Shown: positions 22,754 through 35,903, numbered from the stretch's first letter. The stretch: 64,000 bases of DNA from Rutstroemia sp. NJR-2017a BVV2 (GCA_002946415.1 NJPS01000076.1:124001-188000), one strand, 5' to 3'. The notes: generated by a model not told the origin, from the letters alone. Made by a program: numbers and translations.

Positions 22754-25077
22754 ATGGCAGCTCAAGCAAAAACAGTATGTGTTGTTGGTGAGACTACCAA
22801 GCTCGCGATAGCGACACTGACAAGCTAATGTTTGCAGGCGCCGGACCAGCGGGGCTCGTAGCGGCCAAGACTCTCGTTCATGATAGTCCCAAAGGAACGT
22901 TCGATGTCACCGTTTTTGAGCAATCCCAGAGGATAGGAGGACTGTGGCCCTTGTCAGAGCAAGATGATGGCATGGTGAATCCGGATATGTGCACCAACCA
23001 AAGCCGTCACACGGTCAGCTTCAGTGACTTGGCATGGCCTGCTTCTTCTCTCGCTTGTCCAAAGGCTTGGCAAGTAGGGAAATACCTCGAGGATTACCAG
23101 AAGAAGTATCCCGGGTACTCCGTCAAGACTGGCACCAGAGTTGCCAAAGTTGAGCCACCACCAGACTGGCAAGCTGCCAAACCGGGGAAATGGAAGGTTC
23201 ACATTCAAGCAGCTGTGAACACTGAACCTGGAGCGTCCACAGAAGTCCATGAATTTGACCATGTTATTGTAGCAACCGGATTCTTTGGCAAGCCAAAGCT
23301 TCCTGCCACTCTTGATGCCCTCGAAGCTCCTGTCTGGCATAGCTCAAAGCTTCGTGATGTGAGCAGCCTGATCACCGACAATGGTAAACGCTCCTCGCCA
23401 ACAGGCAAGAACATCGTCGTTGTAGGGGGGCAAATGTCAGGTATTGAAACGGCCGCAGCAGTCGCACTTCAGCTGTCATCTGCTGTGTATTCTCCAGAAA
23501 GCCAGATTCCAAATGCCCATGATTACAGAGTATACAACGTAGTTCAGCAGCCATTTTGGGTTATGACTCTTACCTTACCAAACAATCCGATGCTCGGTGG
23601 CGAGACAGCGGATGCTCTAAAGGTACGTTTCCCGCATTCTCCATGTCAGGGACTACTTTGCTAATGTCGACCCTAGGTTCCAAACCCAGCACCAAACTTC
23701 TTACCACTTGATCTTGTCACTTATAACATAGGATGGCGACCACCGGGACCCGTGGAAAACACATCTGGTCATATATCACCAGAAGCAGCTAAAATAACCA
23801 ACAATTTCATGCACACATACCTTGGTAGTGACCAGAGCGACATCGAGACCGATCACCTGGCGATGAAAGGAGACATTCTATCTGAATCCCCACGACTTAC
23901 GGCAAGTGAGCACTACGTCGAGTTCGTCCGATCTGGAGACATTAAAACGGTGCGAGGAAAAGTAACCGGGGTAGCTTCTGGCCAATCTAATGCTATCATT
24001 GTCGAGAACGATGGGCAGAAACAAACAATCGAGGATATAGGTGCTGTCATATTTGCAAGCGGCTTTGATGCCGCTCCATCCGTCAGTTTCTTAACCGAAG
24101 ACATACTACACCACCTATCATTTGATAGAACAAGTGAGGAATTTCCCCTGGCACTAAACGTGCACTCCACCGTCAATGCATCCATCCCCTCCCTCGGATT
24201 CGTCGGTTTCTACCGAAGTCCTTATTGGGGCGTACTTGAGATGCAAGCCCGATTCCTTAGCAAGCTCTGGTCCGGCGATGCACAAGCGAAAAAGACATTA
24301 GCCGAAGACGACACGCTGGATAAGATGGTCGCACTACGCGAAGACCCACGAAAGGCACAGTTCCCCATGGGCGATTATGCATATCTTATGGAATCATTTA
24401 GCCGTGCCGTCGGAATCCAACGTCAAGAGCCCGAGTCCCCCGACAAACGGACCGGAATCGTGCTCCCATCCCGCTATCTCTACGCCGACGCCAGTCCCGC
24501 CCAGAAAGAACAAGCCGCCCTAGCTCTCTCCATTATCGACTCCATATTCCACGCATCCGAAACCAAAGGCGCGTTCGTTGCCAAAGCGATCTTCCGCTCC
24601 CTACAAGGCAACTGGAAACTGTCCCGCACGCTCATCAGCTCGCTGTCGACCTTCCCCTCAGGCACATTCACTGGCATAGCCAAATTCCTACCGCGCGCTC
24701 CAACGGATCCGAAATTCGATAACGAGTATTTGTATATCGAAGAGGGCGATTTTGCCACGGATCAAGGCATGACGTTCCGTGCTAATAGACGCTATGCGTA
24801 TCGCTACCGCGAGGATAAAGATATACTGAGCGCGTGGTTCATCAAGCCTGACAATAACAAAGTCGTGGATTACTTGTTCCATGATCTGGAGATAGTACCG
24901 CCAGCAGGCAAAGGAAGGGGCTGGAGAGCGAAGGCTAGTCATCTCTGTATTGCTGATACGTATGACGTTGAGTATGAGTTTGTGTTCAAGGGTGTTAATG
25001 TTGAGAAATGGACATTGAAATATAGTGTCAAGGGGCCAAATAAGGATTATAGAATTAATGGCACCTATACACGATAG
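22754..25077 (+). CDS. Flavin-containing monooxygenase fused to a DUF6314-like lipocalin-type domain
   Basis: Exons 22754-22787, 22838-23622 and 23677-25077 join to 739 residues. The FAD loop VVGAGPAGLVAAK starts at residue 10 and is created by splicing the first intron. The FMO signature region ATGFFGKPKLP and the NADPH-binding VVVGGQMSGIE follow, so the N-terminal ~530 residues are a complete group B FMO. The last ~165 residues (from GNWKLSRTLIS through GPNKDYRINGTYTR) resemble the lipocalin-like DUF6314 domain, with FHDLEIV and SHLCIADTYDVEYEF as landmarks; this assignment is from memory of the family pattern. FMOs oxygenate N or S atoms, or perform Baeyer-Villiger reactions. The fused domain may hold a hydrophobic substrate (inference). 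Confidence 0.88.
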
Positions 25078-25322
25078 ATAAGGATGATAGTCATGGAGGA
25101 AAGACATTCCTCAGCAGGATATTTGATACAAAAGGTGGAAGACCACGATGATGCGGTAGCAGGTATTCAATTGATGCTCTCTACGGTATCTCGCAAAATA
25201 GGATAGTATAACGCCATATGAATAGCATCCCTATGCCATTCCCACACAAACGCCCCTACTACATGCACGAATCACGTATCTCATCTCAGCGCGCATCCCA
25301 TCTCTTCGTTTCCAATCAGAGA

Positions 25323-27948
25323 TTACTCCATGTCATACTCGGCATCTCTGGCCATATGCGCCGCTTCACTCATAACAAACAACAACCTCGTTCCATTACC
25401 GGCGGTTTGCCAGATCTGTTCAATGCGATTAGTAGATGCGCCGTTTGAATAATAGAAGTGAGAAGAAGACTTACATCAAGATTAGTGTATTCCATAACGG
25501 CGGTCTGCCATTGATCCTCTGTGAATCCCTTTCCGAGAACACGGTCCTTGACCTTCTTCATGCTCAACTCCATTCCCAAGGTGTCGTCATCATCCTCATC
25601 ATCCGCTCCATCCGGCCTACATTGACCAGCCTCAGCCAACGCTCGCACCATATTATAGATTCTACTGCTAGGGCTCTGATCCTTTTTGTATCCATCTTGA
25701 TCAGCATACAGACTTTCCTTCGAGGCCTCGATCAATCTGAGCGCCTCGTCAACGTCATCTTGGACAACTTCCTCACTAAAGCGCAAGCGAGCAAGAGCTT
25801 GTGAAAGACGGAGAACACCCAGGAGGGTACGGGGTGTGGTGTGGGTGAATTGTTTCTTGTTCTTTTCGTCGCGGGTTTGTTGATCACGCATCTTGACATA
25901 AGCTTTAACCATATATTCCGACACGCTGGTGGGAACAGTCGGCCGGAATGATCGAGCTTGAGCGACGTACTGACGGACTTCGTGTGGACTGAAGACTACG
26001 CCCTCGGTGTCAGGGTGCTTGTTGTTCATGTGAACATAGGTGACGTGTCGTGCAAGGAGGGCATCGTTATCTCTAGTAGGTGTATCCAGAATAAGGAAGA
26101 GGACATCGAAACGGGAGAGGAGGGCTGCTGGAAGGTTGATGTTTTCAACAGGTGATATCCTGGGGTTGTATCGACCATACAGAGGGTTGGCAGCTGCAAG
26201 AATGGATGTTCTTGCATTTAGAGTTGTGGAAATTCCAGCCTTGGAGATGGAAATTGTCTGTTGTTCCATAACTTCGTGAATAGCGGTTCGATCACTGTCG
26301 TCCATCTTGTCGAACTCGTCAATACAGCAGATACCGTTATCTGCAAGTACCAGCGCACCGCCTTCTAGGATCATTTCGTCGGTCACTGGGTCCTTCATGA
26401 CGGCTGCGGTGAGACCAACACCACTGCTTCCTCGTCCAGTAGTGTACACACCACGTGGAGCCACTTTAGTGATATATTTTAACAACTGAGATTTAGCCAC
26501 ACCAGGATCACCCATGAGACAAATGTTAATATCACCTCTGATGCGCATACCATCTCCCATTTCTTTGGTCACACCACCAACCAACAGCAATAGTAGTGCC
26601 TTCTTCACATCGAGATGACCGTAGATTTCGGGGGCGATAGACTTAGCAAGGTACTCATACACATGACCAGAAGCTCTGTATTGTTCAATACGTCTGAACA
26701 CGCGGCTGTCAATGGTAAGATCTTCATAAGCCTTCTTGTGTTGGGTGACATGTTGTGCTTCCAGATATGTGTCGGTAAGAAGACCAGCTCTTATCGCCTT
26801 GAAACCAGTGTAAGGGGTAGGTAAGAATATTCCGGCGACATCAACGACATCTCCTGGGTTGATACGACGAACAAGCGCCCCATGGCATAGGATAGTCAAC
26901 ATTCTTGGAATATGACCGACTGGTACTTGTTCAGCCATCTCTTGAATCTTGACTTCCTGAAATGGCTGGAATTTCGATGCTCTAGTAGAATGATGCAGTT
27001 GTCCCTTGGTCTGGTTGACCTTGCAGTCTGGTGACGGGCATTCCACCAAAGGCCCGAAAGTCTTAGACCCAACAGGTTGGAAAATTTCGCAACCGCATCG
27101 ATCGCAAGTGTATGCGTTAACTTCAACAGTCGGCTTCACGTCCGAGACCCTGGTAGTGATGCCTCGGACAGTGATGAGATGACCTAAATGTTCACCACGT
27201 ACTTGTCGCACGGCGAGAGCTTTCTTGGAGCCATCTCCCATCGTCAGAGGCTTAAAGTTGAGAGTATATCTTCTCGTAAGTTCGGCCGGGAAAAGCTCAG
27301 GCTCGACTGTAGGGTCATTCTGCTCTGCTGCTGCTCGTCTCAGTGCATTATTTCGTGCTGTCCGTTGTGACATAAGAACATCAAGCACATCATCTTTGTA
27401 ATTGATTTCTCTGGTAGGCTCTGGCATGACCTTGTCCACAGCTTTAGATAATATATCCAAATAATGCTTCGCATTCGTTTCAATTGACGCAACTAGGTTC
27501 AGGGGAGTTCCGGCTTCGTCGAGCATATCATCGTACTAATATGAGTGTCAGTATCTTGGGCGCATCTGAAAGTGGGCCTCTTCTACTTTGGCTAGATCAT
27601 CGAGTTCAATTGTGATCTCGTCCTCATATCTGTCGGCGACCTTCTGCAGAAGGTCGAGGTATTTGAGCTTTGGTAATTTTGCTTGTGACTTTGCTTGTCG
27701 CCTATTTCCCTGTCCTTGATCGTCATCATCATCCATAAAGTCATAGTCGTCGCTGAAATCGTCTTCATCAATGTTCATGTCGCCGAGAGCGTGGGTAATA
27801 TTTGCGGTAGGGGAGGTCTTGAAGGTGGACAGGAAGTCCTCGAATGCCTCTGGGATAAATTTCAGTATAGCAAAGCGTACTAAGAGCAGGAAGTCATACC
27901 TTGGTGAGCTTCATAATCGACCGGCGCCCGGTACTGAAGAAGCGCCAT
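25323..27948 (-). CDS. mcm7: DNA replication licensing factor MCM7
   Basis: Exons (minus) 27948-27900, 27849-27587, 27535-25475 and 25415-25323 join to 821 residues, normal for MCM7. An acidic N-terminus ([17 protein letters not shown]) precedes a zinc-binding CDRCG...CPSPDC. The AAA+ core has Walker [13 protein letters not shown] (about residue 445), Walker [15 protein letters not shown] and the arginine finger LSRFD. It is a subunit of the hexameric MCM2-7 helicase loaded at origins in G1. The final exon supplies [17 protein letters not shown], the usual winged-helix end. It is divergent from pex1 across 431 bp and convergent with the FMO gene. Confidence 0.96.
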
Positions 27949-28379
27949 GTTGAAACCCTTGAATGTTGACTTTGCGCAATTGAGCGTATAGCTTCTCACA
28001 GAACGATAGCTCAGCTAGAGAGTCAAGAAAATGTAGCGACGGTCCCGAAGGATTGTGGTAAGAGGTAGAATAAGTAGGTCGTAGAGGGGCTGAGGCTGCA
28101 ATTATGAGGTTGAATCGAGGAACTCAAATCTCTAAATTGATTTTTGGAACGCGTTTCACCCGAACTACCCCTGTCAACTATTTTCTGGGGCGCGACTTTT
28201 CGTGTTGTGGCAGTGCATCCCCAGAATGCAAGAGCACTAGCCACAGCCGGTCAAACTCACATACCGAGGTCTTCTTGACCGGCGAAAGAGAGTCAGATGC
28301 CAGAGAACGCTTCTTATTCTACAGTCATTTAACCTATTTCTCTTTCTTTACCTTACTTCCATGAAGTCTTTGCTGAATC
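27949..28379. promoter_or_regulatory. Shared promoter of mcm7 and pex1
   Basis: No gene lies in this 431-bp divergent spacer. It contains the cell-cycle element described separately and a GGGGCGCGAC stretch at about 28,189 that resembles an E2F-type half site. Confidence 0.5.
28149..28154. promoter_or_regulatory. Perfect MluI cell-cycle box, ACGCGT
   Basis: The palindrome ACGCGT lies 201 bp upstream of the mcm7 start. In yeasts this element binds MBF and drives G1/S genes including MCM genes. Its role here is inferred from position and target. Confidence 0.55.
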
Positions 28380-31300
28380 ATGGCACCGGATATGAAAAGG
28401 CGTGGTAATCAAGCTACATCTGCAGAGATCTCCTTAATACATCTGAAGAATTGCTTGGTGAACTTGCCTTCTTCGTTGTCTTCGTTGCTAATAAATGCGA
28501 ATACCGTAAGTTGTATCACACCCTTCGAATGTTCAATTGCTCATATCTTGTCTGGCAGCTTGCGCAAAATGTTATTATAGAATTGACCTATCGACTACCA
28601 CCGCAACAAGGTTCTGGCCCCGAACAAACGAATGGCGCGCCGACACAAAGGTCCATCTTCGTAGGATGGACGGGAATGCAGAGCAAGCGCAAGCTTGCAC
28701 CAATCGTTAGCAGGGACGGAATCAGTGGGGTCAGGGGGAGTGCTGGCAGAGAGCAAGAAGTGCAGCTAGTTGAGATAGATGCGACCTTTGCGCGAAGTCT
28801 AGGCATATCGGACGGTCAGAAAGTTACAGCAAGCATTCATGTCGACCCTCCTGTCGCCCATACTATCAACATCGAACCTTTAACACCCGAAGATTGGGAA
28901 ATCATTGAGCTGCATGCCACCTTCCTCGAGCTCAATTTCATCAATCAAATCCGCGCGTTGCCCAATCCGAGTCATACCTCGTCAAATGGGCAGGCAGCCC
29001 TACCGCATCCACTTACATTACATCTCTCACCAACTTCGACTGCAAATATAGTTGTTACATCTCTTCTACCCAGTCCGGCCTCAAATATCGCTTTCGCCAA
29101 GCTAGCACCCGATGCTGAGGTTATTGTAGCTCCCAAGTCAAGGTCAAAGCCTTCACGGATACCCGGTGAGAATCGCAGCGTGACTTCGAAGAGAAGCGTC
29201 GGCGGAAGGAGCGTTTCGAGCACATTACGTCGAAAGAGTGGGCGAACTGAAGAACCGAGACCTGCTATGTTCTTCAGGGGGCTCGACAGGGCTATCTGCG
29301 GAGAGTGGTTCGAAGAAGAAAATAATGCCGATAACGGAGAGTTAAAGGTCTGGGTGGATCGAGATGTACTACTTTCGAAATCGCTGAAAGGAATTTCTTG
29401 GGTTTGCGTCACTGTTGTGAAGCCTGCTAGCTTGCAAGACCCGATCGATCCTCAACGACAACAACAGGAAAACGAAAACGCTGCAACTGCCGGAAAGCCT
29501 GCCCCAAGAGTGATAGCTCGATTAGAGGCATGGGATGACCCACCAGATCGTAACCATGTTGCTCTATCAAGCCTGTTGTGTGCCTCGATGGGTTGCGAGA
29601 ACATGGTCGGAGGAGTAGTGAAACTAGAAGCAGCTCCGCCGCAGGCAAGCAAAGGCAGCGGTGTGCAGCAGATTAAAATATTCCCCTTTTCGTCAATTTC
29701 TGGGAAGCCAAATGAGGGACTCAAATTCGGTGGCGAGTCGAAGGCTGAGCGGGAAGAATCTGCAAAGTCAATTACAAAACTGTTTAGCAAGAATGATTCC
29801 ACTGATGGCTTGTTTGAGGGGCCAATAACCGACGGACTTGTCCTTGGTATGCCAACATCATCAGAAGGCATCTCAGGTTGGGAAGGGGGCATGCTTCGTT
29901 TCGACCAACAATCTTCAGATTCTGGTAAACAATCCTGTAACTGGTTCATTGGAGCAGAACGCAAATTCAGCATAGAGGTTCAACCCGCTATCCCGCGGCC
30001 CTTAACTCTCACATTCAACAGCAATGACATTCCTAGTGTAAAACCTCCCACTCTCGTTGGTATTGATACCCTTATCGAGCAACTACAGTCGCACCTGTCC
30101 CACCTATCATCAGTATTACTGACAGGGGCTTTGGGCGCTGGTAAGACCTCGGTGGCACAATACTTGGGACACTACTTACGCCGCGAACACTTCTTTCACA
30201 CCACTTATTTCTCATGTCGCAAGCTTGTTACGGATGAGGCTAGGGTTTCAGCCATTAGGGAGACATTTAATCGCCTCTTTATGAGTGCGTCATGGGGGGC
30301 GAGGTTAGGTGGGAAGTCGATTGTAATACTTGACGATCTCGACAAACTATGTCCAGTCGAAACAGAGTTGGAGGTCGGGAATGAGAACGGCCGGAGTAGG
30401 CAGATTAGTGAAGCAATTTGCAGCATTGTTAAGCAATACTGTGCTCGGGATAGTGGCGTCGTACTCCTGGCTACCGCTCAGGCAAAGGAATCTCTTCACA
30501 ACGTCATTGTAGGTGGGCACGTAGTTAGAGAAATTGTTGGACTAAAGGCACCGAACAAGGAAGGACGAAGAAGAGTTATGGAGATGGTTGCCACACAAAG
30601 TGCACAACCAGAGAAACCCACAAAAAGCGCAAAACCAATCAGTCGGCCGGGCACCGCAAATGACGGTGGAAAGGAGAAGGATGGTGGTTGGATGGATGGT
30701 CCAGTGCTGGAGAGTCCTCAAAGATCGGTAACTGATGGCTACGTTATTGACCAAGATCTAGATTTTCTGGACTTGGCAGGTGAAACAGATGGATATATGC
30801 CTGGCGATCTTGTTCTTCTGGTCGCACGAGCTAGAAGCGAAGCAATGATCCGTACTGTCTCTGAATCCTTGAAGAATGCTGAGAGCGGTTCTATCCAACT
30901 CACCAGAGAAGATTTCGATAGTGCTTTGAAAGGATTTACTCCCGCCTCGTTGAGAAATGTTACCCTGCAGAGCTCTACAACAACGTTTGACTCCATTGGA
31001 GGCCTCCAGGAGACGCGGAAGATTTTGCTTGAAACCTTGCAATATCCTACAACCTATGCACCCATTTTCGCACAATGTCCACTACGACTTCGCTCTGGAC
31101 TTCTCTTGTACGGGTTCCCTGGTTGCGGCAAGACACTTTTGGCAAGTGCAGTAGCAGGAGAGTGCGGACTCAACTTCATCAGCGTTAAGGGTCCGGAAAT
31201 TCTTAACAAGTATATCGGTGCCTCAGAAAAGTCCGTCCGCGATCTTTTTGAGAGAGCCGAAGCCGCAAGACCATGTGTTTTGTTCTTCGATGAATTTGAT

Positions 31301-32155
31301 TCCATTGCCCCCAAGCGTGGCCACGATTCCACGGGAGTCACAGATCGAGTCGTCAATCAACTGTTGACACAAATGGATGGTGCTGAAGGTCTTTCGGGAG
31401 TCTACGTCTTGGCTGCCACATCACGACCCGACTTAATCGATCCTGCGTTACTGCGTCCTGGACGTCTTGATAAGTCCTTAATATGTGATCTTCCAAATCT
31501 TGATGACAGAGCCGACATCCTCAAAGCATTAGGAAAGAAACTCAAACTCTCAGAAGACATCAGAGAAGATTCTGAAGGAGGTCTGCTCGAGATTGCTCGT
31601 CGCACCGAGGGATTTTCAGGTGCTGACTTACAAGCATTGATTTCTAATGCTCAACTTGAAGCCATCCACGATGTACTAGGCGATCAAGAACCTGCTGAGA
31701 TGGGCACAAAGCGCAACGGTACAAAGACAAATGGCACATCCGGTGGAGCTCGCAACTTTGTGCAATTCCGCTACGGCGAGGAGGAAGATCGTGCCGAAGC
31801 CGAAAGCCGTGCAAATGCCGGAAATAACCGCTCCAAGCAACTCGCCGAACGAGCTACCATATCTGCAAAGCTGGAAGAGATCAAGAAGGCGAAGAAGCGA
31901 GCTAAATTGAGAGCAAAAGGACTGGATGGGATGGGTGATGATAGGGAAGAGCAGAAAGAAGTGAAAGAGCAAAAAGAAGTCACTATTTCTTGGAAGCATT
32001 TGGTGAAGAGTTTGGAGGGAACGAGACCGAGTATCAGCGCGGATGAAAGGAGAAGGTTACAGGGCATATATAGGGAGTTTGTTGTGGGGAGGAGTGGGGA
32101 TATGCCGAATGGACAAGGTGGGACAGAGGTTGGTGGGAGGACGAGCTTAATGTAA
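28380..32155 (+). CDS. pex1: Peroxin-1, AAA+ ATPase of peroxisome biogenesis
   Basis: Exons 28380-28505 and 28559-32155 join in phase 0 across a 53-bp intron (GTAAGT...GGCAG) to 1240 residues. The N-terminal NCLVNLPSSLSSLLINANT and, after the intron, LAQNVIIELTYR are the double-psi barrel start typical of PEX1. The D1 ATPase has Walker A GALGAGKTSVA (about residue 563) and a degenerate Walker B (ILDDLDKL). D2 has GFPGCGKTLLASAVAGE (about 893), VLFFDEFDSIAPKRG and the SRH segment DLIDPALLRPGRLDK. PEX1 and PEX6 form the hexamer that extracts monoubiquitinated PEX5 from the peroxisome membrane. The C-terminal ~150 residues are Lys/Arg/Glu-rich. It is convergent with the SnoaL-like gene. Confidence 0.95.
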
Positions 32156-32388
32156 ATAGGTGAGGTGGTGGAGTTTGAATTTAATATGTATATTGGAGCG
32201 AGCGACCAAGTAATTATCCATGGCGAAGCATTCAATCAACGGGATGGAAAAGTAAATAGCACTTGAAGAATTGGAGATTTTGGCCGTTACACCACCAGGA
32301 CCATGAGGGAGATGTCTGGGCAAGCAGTTTACAGTGAGGTGGTATCATAACTCCTATTTTTGACACCATTTTTCTCCACACCTCTATT

Positions 32389-33182
32389 TCATATTCCTTC
32401 AAGAACAGCCATATTCCCGCTATACCAGACCAAATCTGCTTTTAATCCACTTATCCTCCAACCTTTCTCTGTGCGAGTAAACTCCGCCACATAGCGTCCC
32501 TGCACCTCATTATCAGTCTCCTAAGTTCTATCTCTACAGCATTAACCAGCAATTTCACTCACCCCATCTCTCAGCTCCTCTCCACCCTTCGTCCCATGTC
32601 TTATCATAACCACCGACGCATTAGCATGGGCATTCACCTTTTCAGGGAACTTGACTTCTGGTCCAGGTTGTGGAAGAAAGGGGATTACGCCACTATTGCG
32701 CTCTTCGTTAGTTGCATTGCAGCACGAAAACACAGTGCAGGAGTGAGTGAAGCAATGAACGTACGAAATGATATGTTGATATGCGTCAATCTTCCCGAGC
32801 ATGTCCTTCCAGGCTTTGGCTTGCTCTGCGCCGGTTATGGTATTTGGAGAGCCGCCGAACATGCTTGTATAACTTGTAGGAGAAATTAGCACGAGTGTTG
32901 GTGGTGAGGAATATAAAAGCCAGATAGATGCCAGGAATTTCTTACTCAATGGTTACTTTATCAGCGAAGACTTCTGATATGAGATAATCGAATTGTCTTG
33001 TGTCCATGTAGAGAGACTATTGTATATAAGTCAGGTTAGGGGTTGGTCGACTGAAGTGTCGGTAGGGGAATAGAAGTTCGCAAGAATTGGAAGGCCATAC
33101 CTACCAATTTCTTGAAAGTGTCTTGGATATTTGCTCTGTCGAGCAAGTAATTCTGAATATCATATGAAGCTGGGGAAGCCAT
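32389..33182 (-). CDS. SnoaL-like (NTF2-fold) protein, 5 exons
   Basis: Exons (minus) 33182-33105, 33016-32946, 32872-32765, 32692-32563 and 32499-32389 join to 165 residues. The pattern NIQDTFKKLSLYMDTRQFDYL, then VFADKVTI, then an MLGKIDAYQHII helix, and the end GRYVAEFTRTEKGWRISGLK match the NTF2-like SnoaL_4 family (cone-shaped alpha+beta barrel). Members include small dehydratases, cyclases and isomerases, and many uncharacterised fungal proteins. No catalytic dyad can be assigned with confidence, so function is open. Every intron has a GT-AG consensus. The donor at 32562 sits within a run of G, so a shift by one base is possible. Confidence 0.8.
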
Positions 33183-33874
33183 TTTCAAAAACAATTCGAA
33201 TGCCGGATTGGAAAGTCACGAAACGAAACGGGGATATGTATTATAGAGGGAATGGATATGCACCTCACGATGGAGGTATTTACCGTCCCTTTTATATCTG
33301 CACCAGAACACCATCACCAAAAGCTCATAAGGCCTTTCTTGCTTTTTGTTATGTGAAGATGTTGTTGGGTGTTCAACAACGTAAGACTTAACTCCATTAA
33401 GGAGCTTATCAGCGAAATGGTGTCGTGGGTGTCAGGAAATGCTTAGTAATGCAGTCTGTATTTAACGTGGTTCTGACAACTGTCCTTATCTAGCTGCATC
33501 CATCATCATAATTACTACTGTCCACCACCAAGATTACGATCATTAATTAGTGGGGGCCACGAATGCAGGGAGGCCATGGAGGCTCCATGGCTTCTCATGA
33601 AGCACACCAGAATGAAGACTGTGACTGTCGCCAAGATACAGACATAAGCAAGAATGGGTCCAATTCAGATTTCCAGGCTTGATCCTTCACATGAAAACTT
33701 CGTAGAACGTTCTAGCGTACAGATAATTTAGTCATCTCATTTACGCTCCCCGCAGCTTAACCCCAAACTCCGAAAGAGCCCTTATTTCCGCAGGAGCTCT
33801 CAACATATCATGAGTTCTCGTCTCTTTTTGAAATGTTATCAGTTGTCCAGTTTCATTTGATATAACGAATAATC
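33183..33874. other. Divergent intergenic region, no gene seen
   Basis: About 690 bp between the SnoaL-like gene and the EasG-like gene, without an ORF of coding character. Confidence 0.5.
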
Positions 33875-34873
33875 ATGAGCCCAGCCAAACGGAGCACAAT
33901 TCTTCTCTTAGGAGGTACTGGCAAAGTAGCAAGTCGGATTGCAGCGCTTCTCCACGCTTCGTCTTACCCTACTTTACTGGCCCATCGTTCCAATGCCCCT
34001 CTATCGAGTTTGCCAGGTGTGCCTGCTTGCAAATTCGACTGGACAGATGCATCCACGTATTCCAACCCTTTTCAGCAAGTTGAAGATATCCAAGCAGTCT
34101 TTTTAGTTGCTCCTCCAGTTATGGACATGCTCCCACCAATGAAAGACTTCATAGATCTTGCCGTCGAAAAGGGGGTGAAGCGATTCGTCCTATTGAGCGC
34201 CAGTTTGCTGCCAGCCGGTGGCCCTGCGATGGGTATGGTACATGCGTACTTATCGTCCTTAAAAGCAGATTATGCTGTCCTAAGACCAACATGGTTCATG
34301 GGTAAATTCTCAATCCAAATATATATGTGAATTTGCTACTGACTTCGTGCAGAGAACTTCTCTGAACAGCACCACCGCGTAACAATCAGAGATACAGATA
34401 GCATCACTTCCGCCACAGGGAATGGCAAGGTGCCATTTGTATCAGCGGACGACATCGCAGCCGTTGGATTTCATGCCCTAACGGATGAGACTCTCCAGAA
34501 GAGAGATCTTGTTATTCTTGGACCTGAATCGCTTTCGTATGATAATGTATGCTCATATTTTCCTTTCCTTTTATCACCTCCCCATACAAAACGATCTCTT
34601 GCTCACATTTATATGGAGGTGGCCGAAATTATTGGCAGAGCTGTTGGCAGAAAGATCACCCATGTCAAGGTGTCGGCACAGGAACTGTCAAGGCAAATGA
34701 CGAGTGTTGGAATGCCTAAAGACTACGCCGATATGTTAGCAGCGATGGATGATGATATCAGTAAAGGAGCCGAAGAGAAGTTAAACAATACTATCCTGGA
34801 AGTCACCGGAAAGCAGCCCAAGAGGTTCGCAGATTTTGTAGAAGATGCTAAAGCGGTCTGGAAGAAGGAATGA
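33875..34873 (+). CDS. NmrA/EasG-like NAD(P)-dependent reductase
   Basis: Exons 33875-34301, 34353-34546 and 34619-34873 join to 291 residues. The Rossmann loop TILLLGGTGKVASRIA lies at residues 8-23. VFLVAPPVMDMLPPMKDFIDLAVEKGVKRFV and LRPTWFMENFSE are characteristic of the EasG/FgaFS group (agroclavine/festuclavine dehydrogenases of ergot alkaloid clusters) and its wide non-ergot relatives. SYDNVAEIIGRAVGRKI near residue 204 matches the C-terminal half. No other ergot-cluster gene is nearby, so a general imine or quinone reductase role is as likely. Intron sizes are 51 and 72 bp. Confidence 0.85.
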
Positions 34874-35903
34874 TGGGACATTGACTTTGAGTAAGTGATG
34901 CTTTGAAGTGACAGACACGCTTGTTTCAAGAAAGCTAGCAGCTTTAATATTTCCGGAATACAAGAATGAGAAGGAGATATTTCGATTTGTGTCCACTGCT
35001 TTGCAGTTTGAATGGTACCCTGGCACCCAGTTGGTCCGGACGTGAAAATGTAGTCATTCTGAGGTAGGATGTTCCTCAAGCTGAAGGTGAATTGAAATCT
35101 TTCCAAGTACCGTATGCAATGGAAAGGATGAATCTCTGATGTATTCTCAACACGATGATCCGTCTCCATGTGTTGGTCTCGGACGCAGGAAAGAATTATC
35201 CGGAGAAGTTTGCTGATCCAAGATCTCTTGGCAACTTCAGACTTTTAATGCCGTACCACGAATTATTCGTTCATATCTTAAGGTGAGATGGCGCTAGTCC
35301 TTCCTTCCTCCTTCGACTTGCAACTGTCGCCAAAAACTCGTTTAACCGACAACGTACCTTCACTTTCCCTTTGCACGACACAAACCTGAAGTTCTGAATG
35401 TCATTTGTTTACTGCATTTGAAATATTCCTTCGAGATCAATCGCAGGTCGTAGCAAAGTCCTTCATATCTAATGAAGCCTGGAGAAATTTGCGAATTCGA
35501 AGTTGCCTTTTTATCATTGTTTCATGAAATTTCACCTGCCTCCTTCAAACTTACTCCACAAACGCCACAAAGGTGAGCGAACCACGGCTTCGTTGAAAAT
35601 CATTGTCTGAAGCTAGAACCACTTCGATGCCGTCAAAGCTCGACGTCTTTCAAGTGGACCACAGGTCTAATGCTGCTGGAATTTTCTGGCTCAGCGCTGA
35701 CGCCTCTGCTCCAAGTAGGGTTCTCAAGTTTCCGTGTATCGTTTAGATATTTTCCAAAGAGCACCATCACGACTCCTACTTTCATCGTCGGCGCTGTTGT
35801 CAACAACATTTCATTACAAATCAAACTTTTGAAAAGCGAGAGATCTTCTGTTCTGACTGGGCGAAAGGATTGATTCATGTGTTAAATGTGAACTGTTTTG
35901 AGC
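34874..35903. other. Intergenic, about 1.0 kb, no gene seen
   Basis: It carries the 3' flank of the EasG-like gene and the promoter of the large gene at 35904. Short ORFs on both strands are not supported by composition. Confidence 0.5.

Noticed and set aside
33875..34873. An ergot alkaloid cluster around the EasG-like gene
   Set aside because: Neighbours are SnoaL-like, pex1 and a large nuclear protein; no prenyltransferase, catalase or other ergot gene is present.
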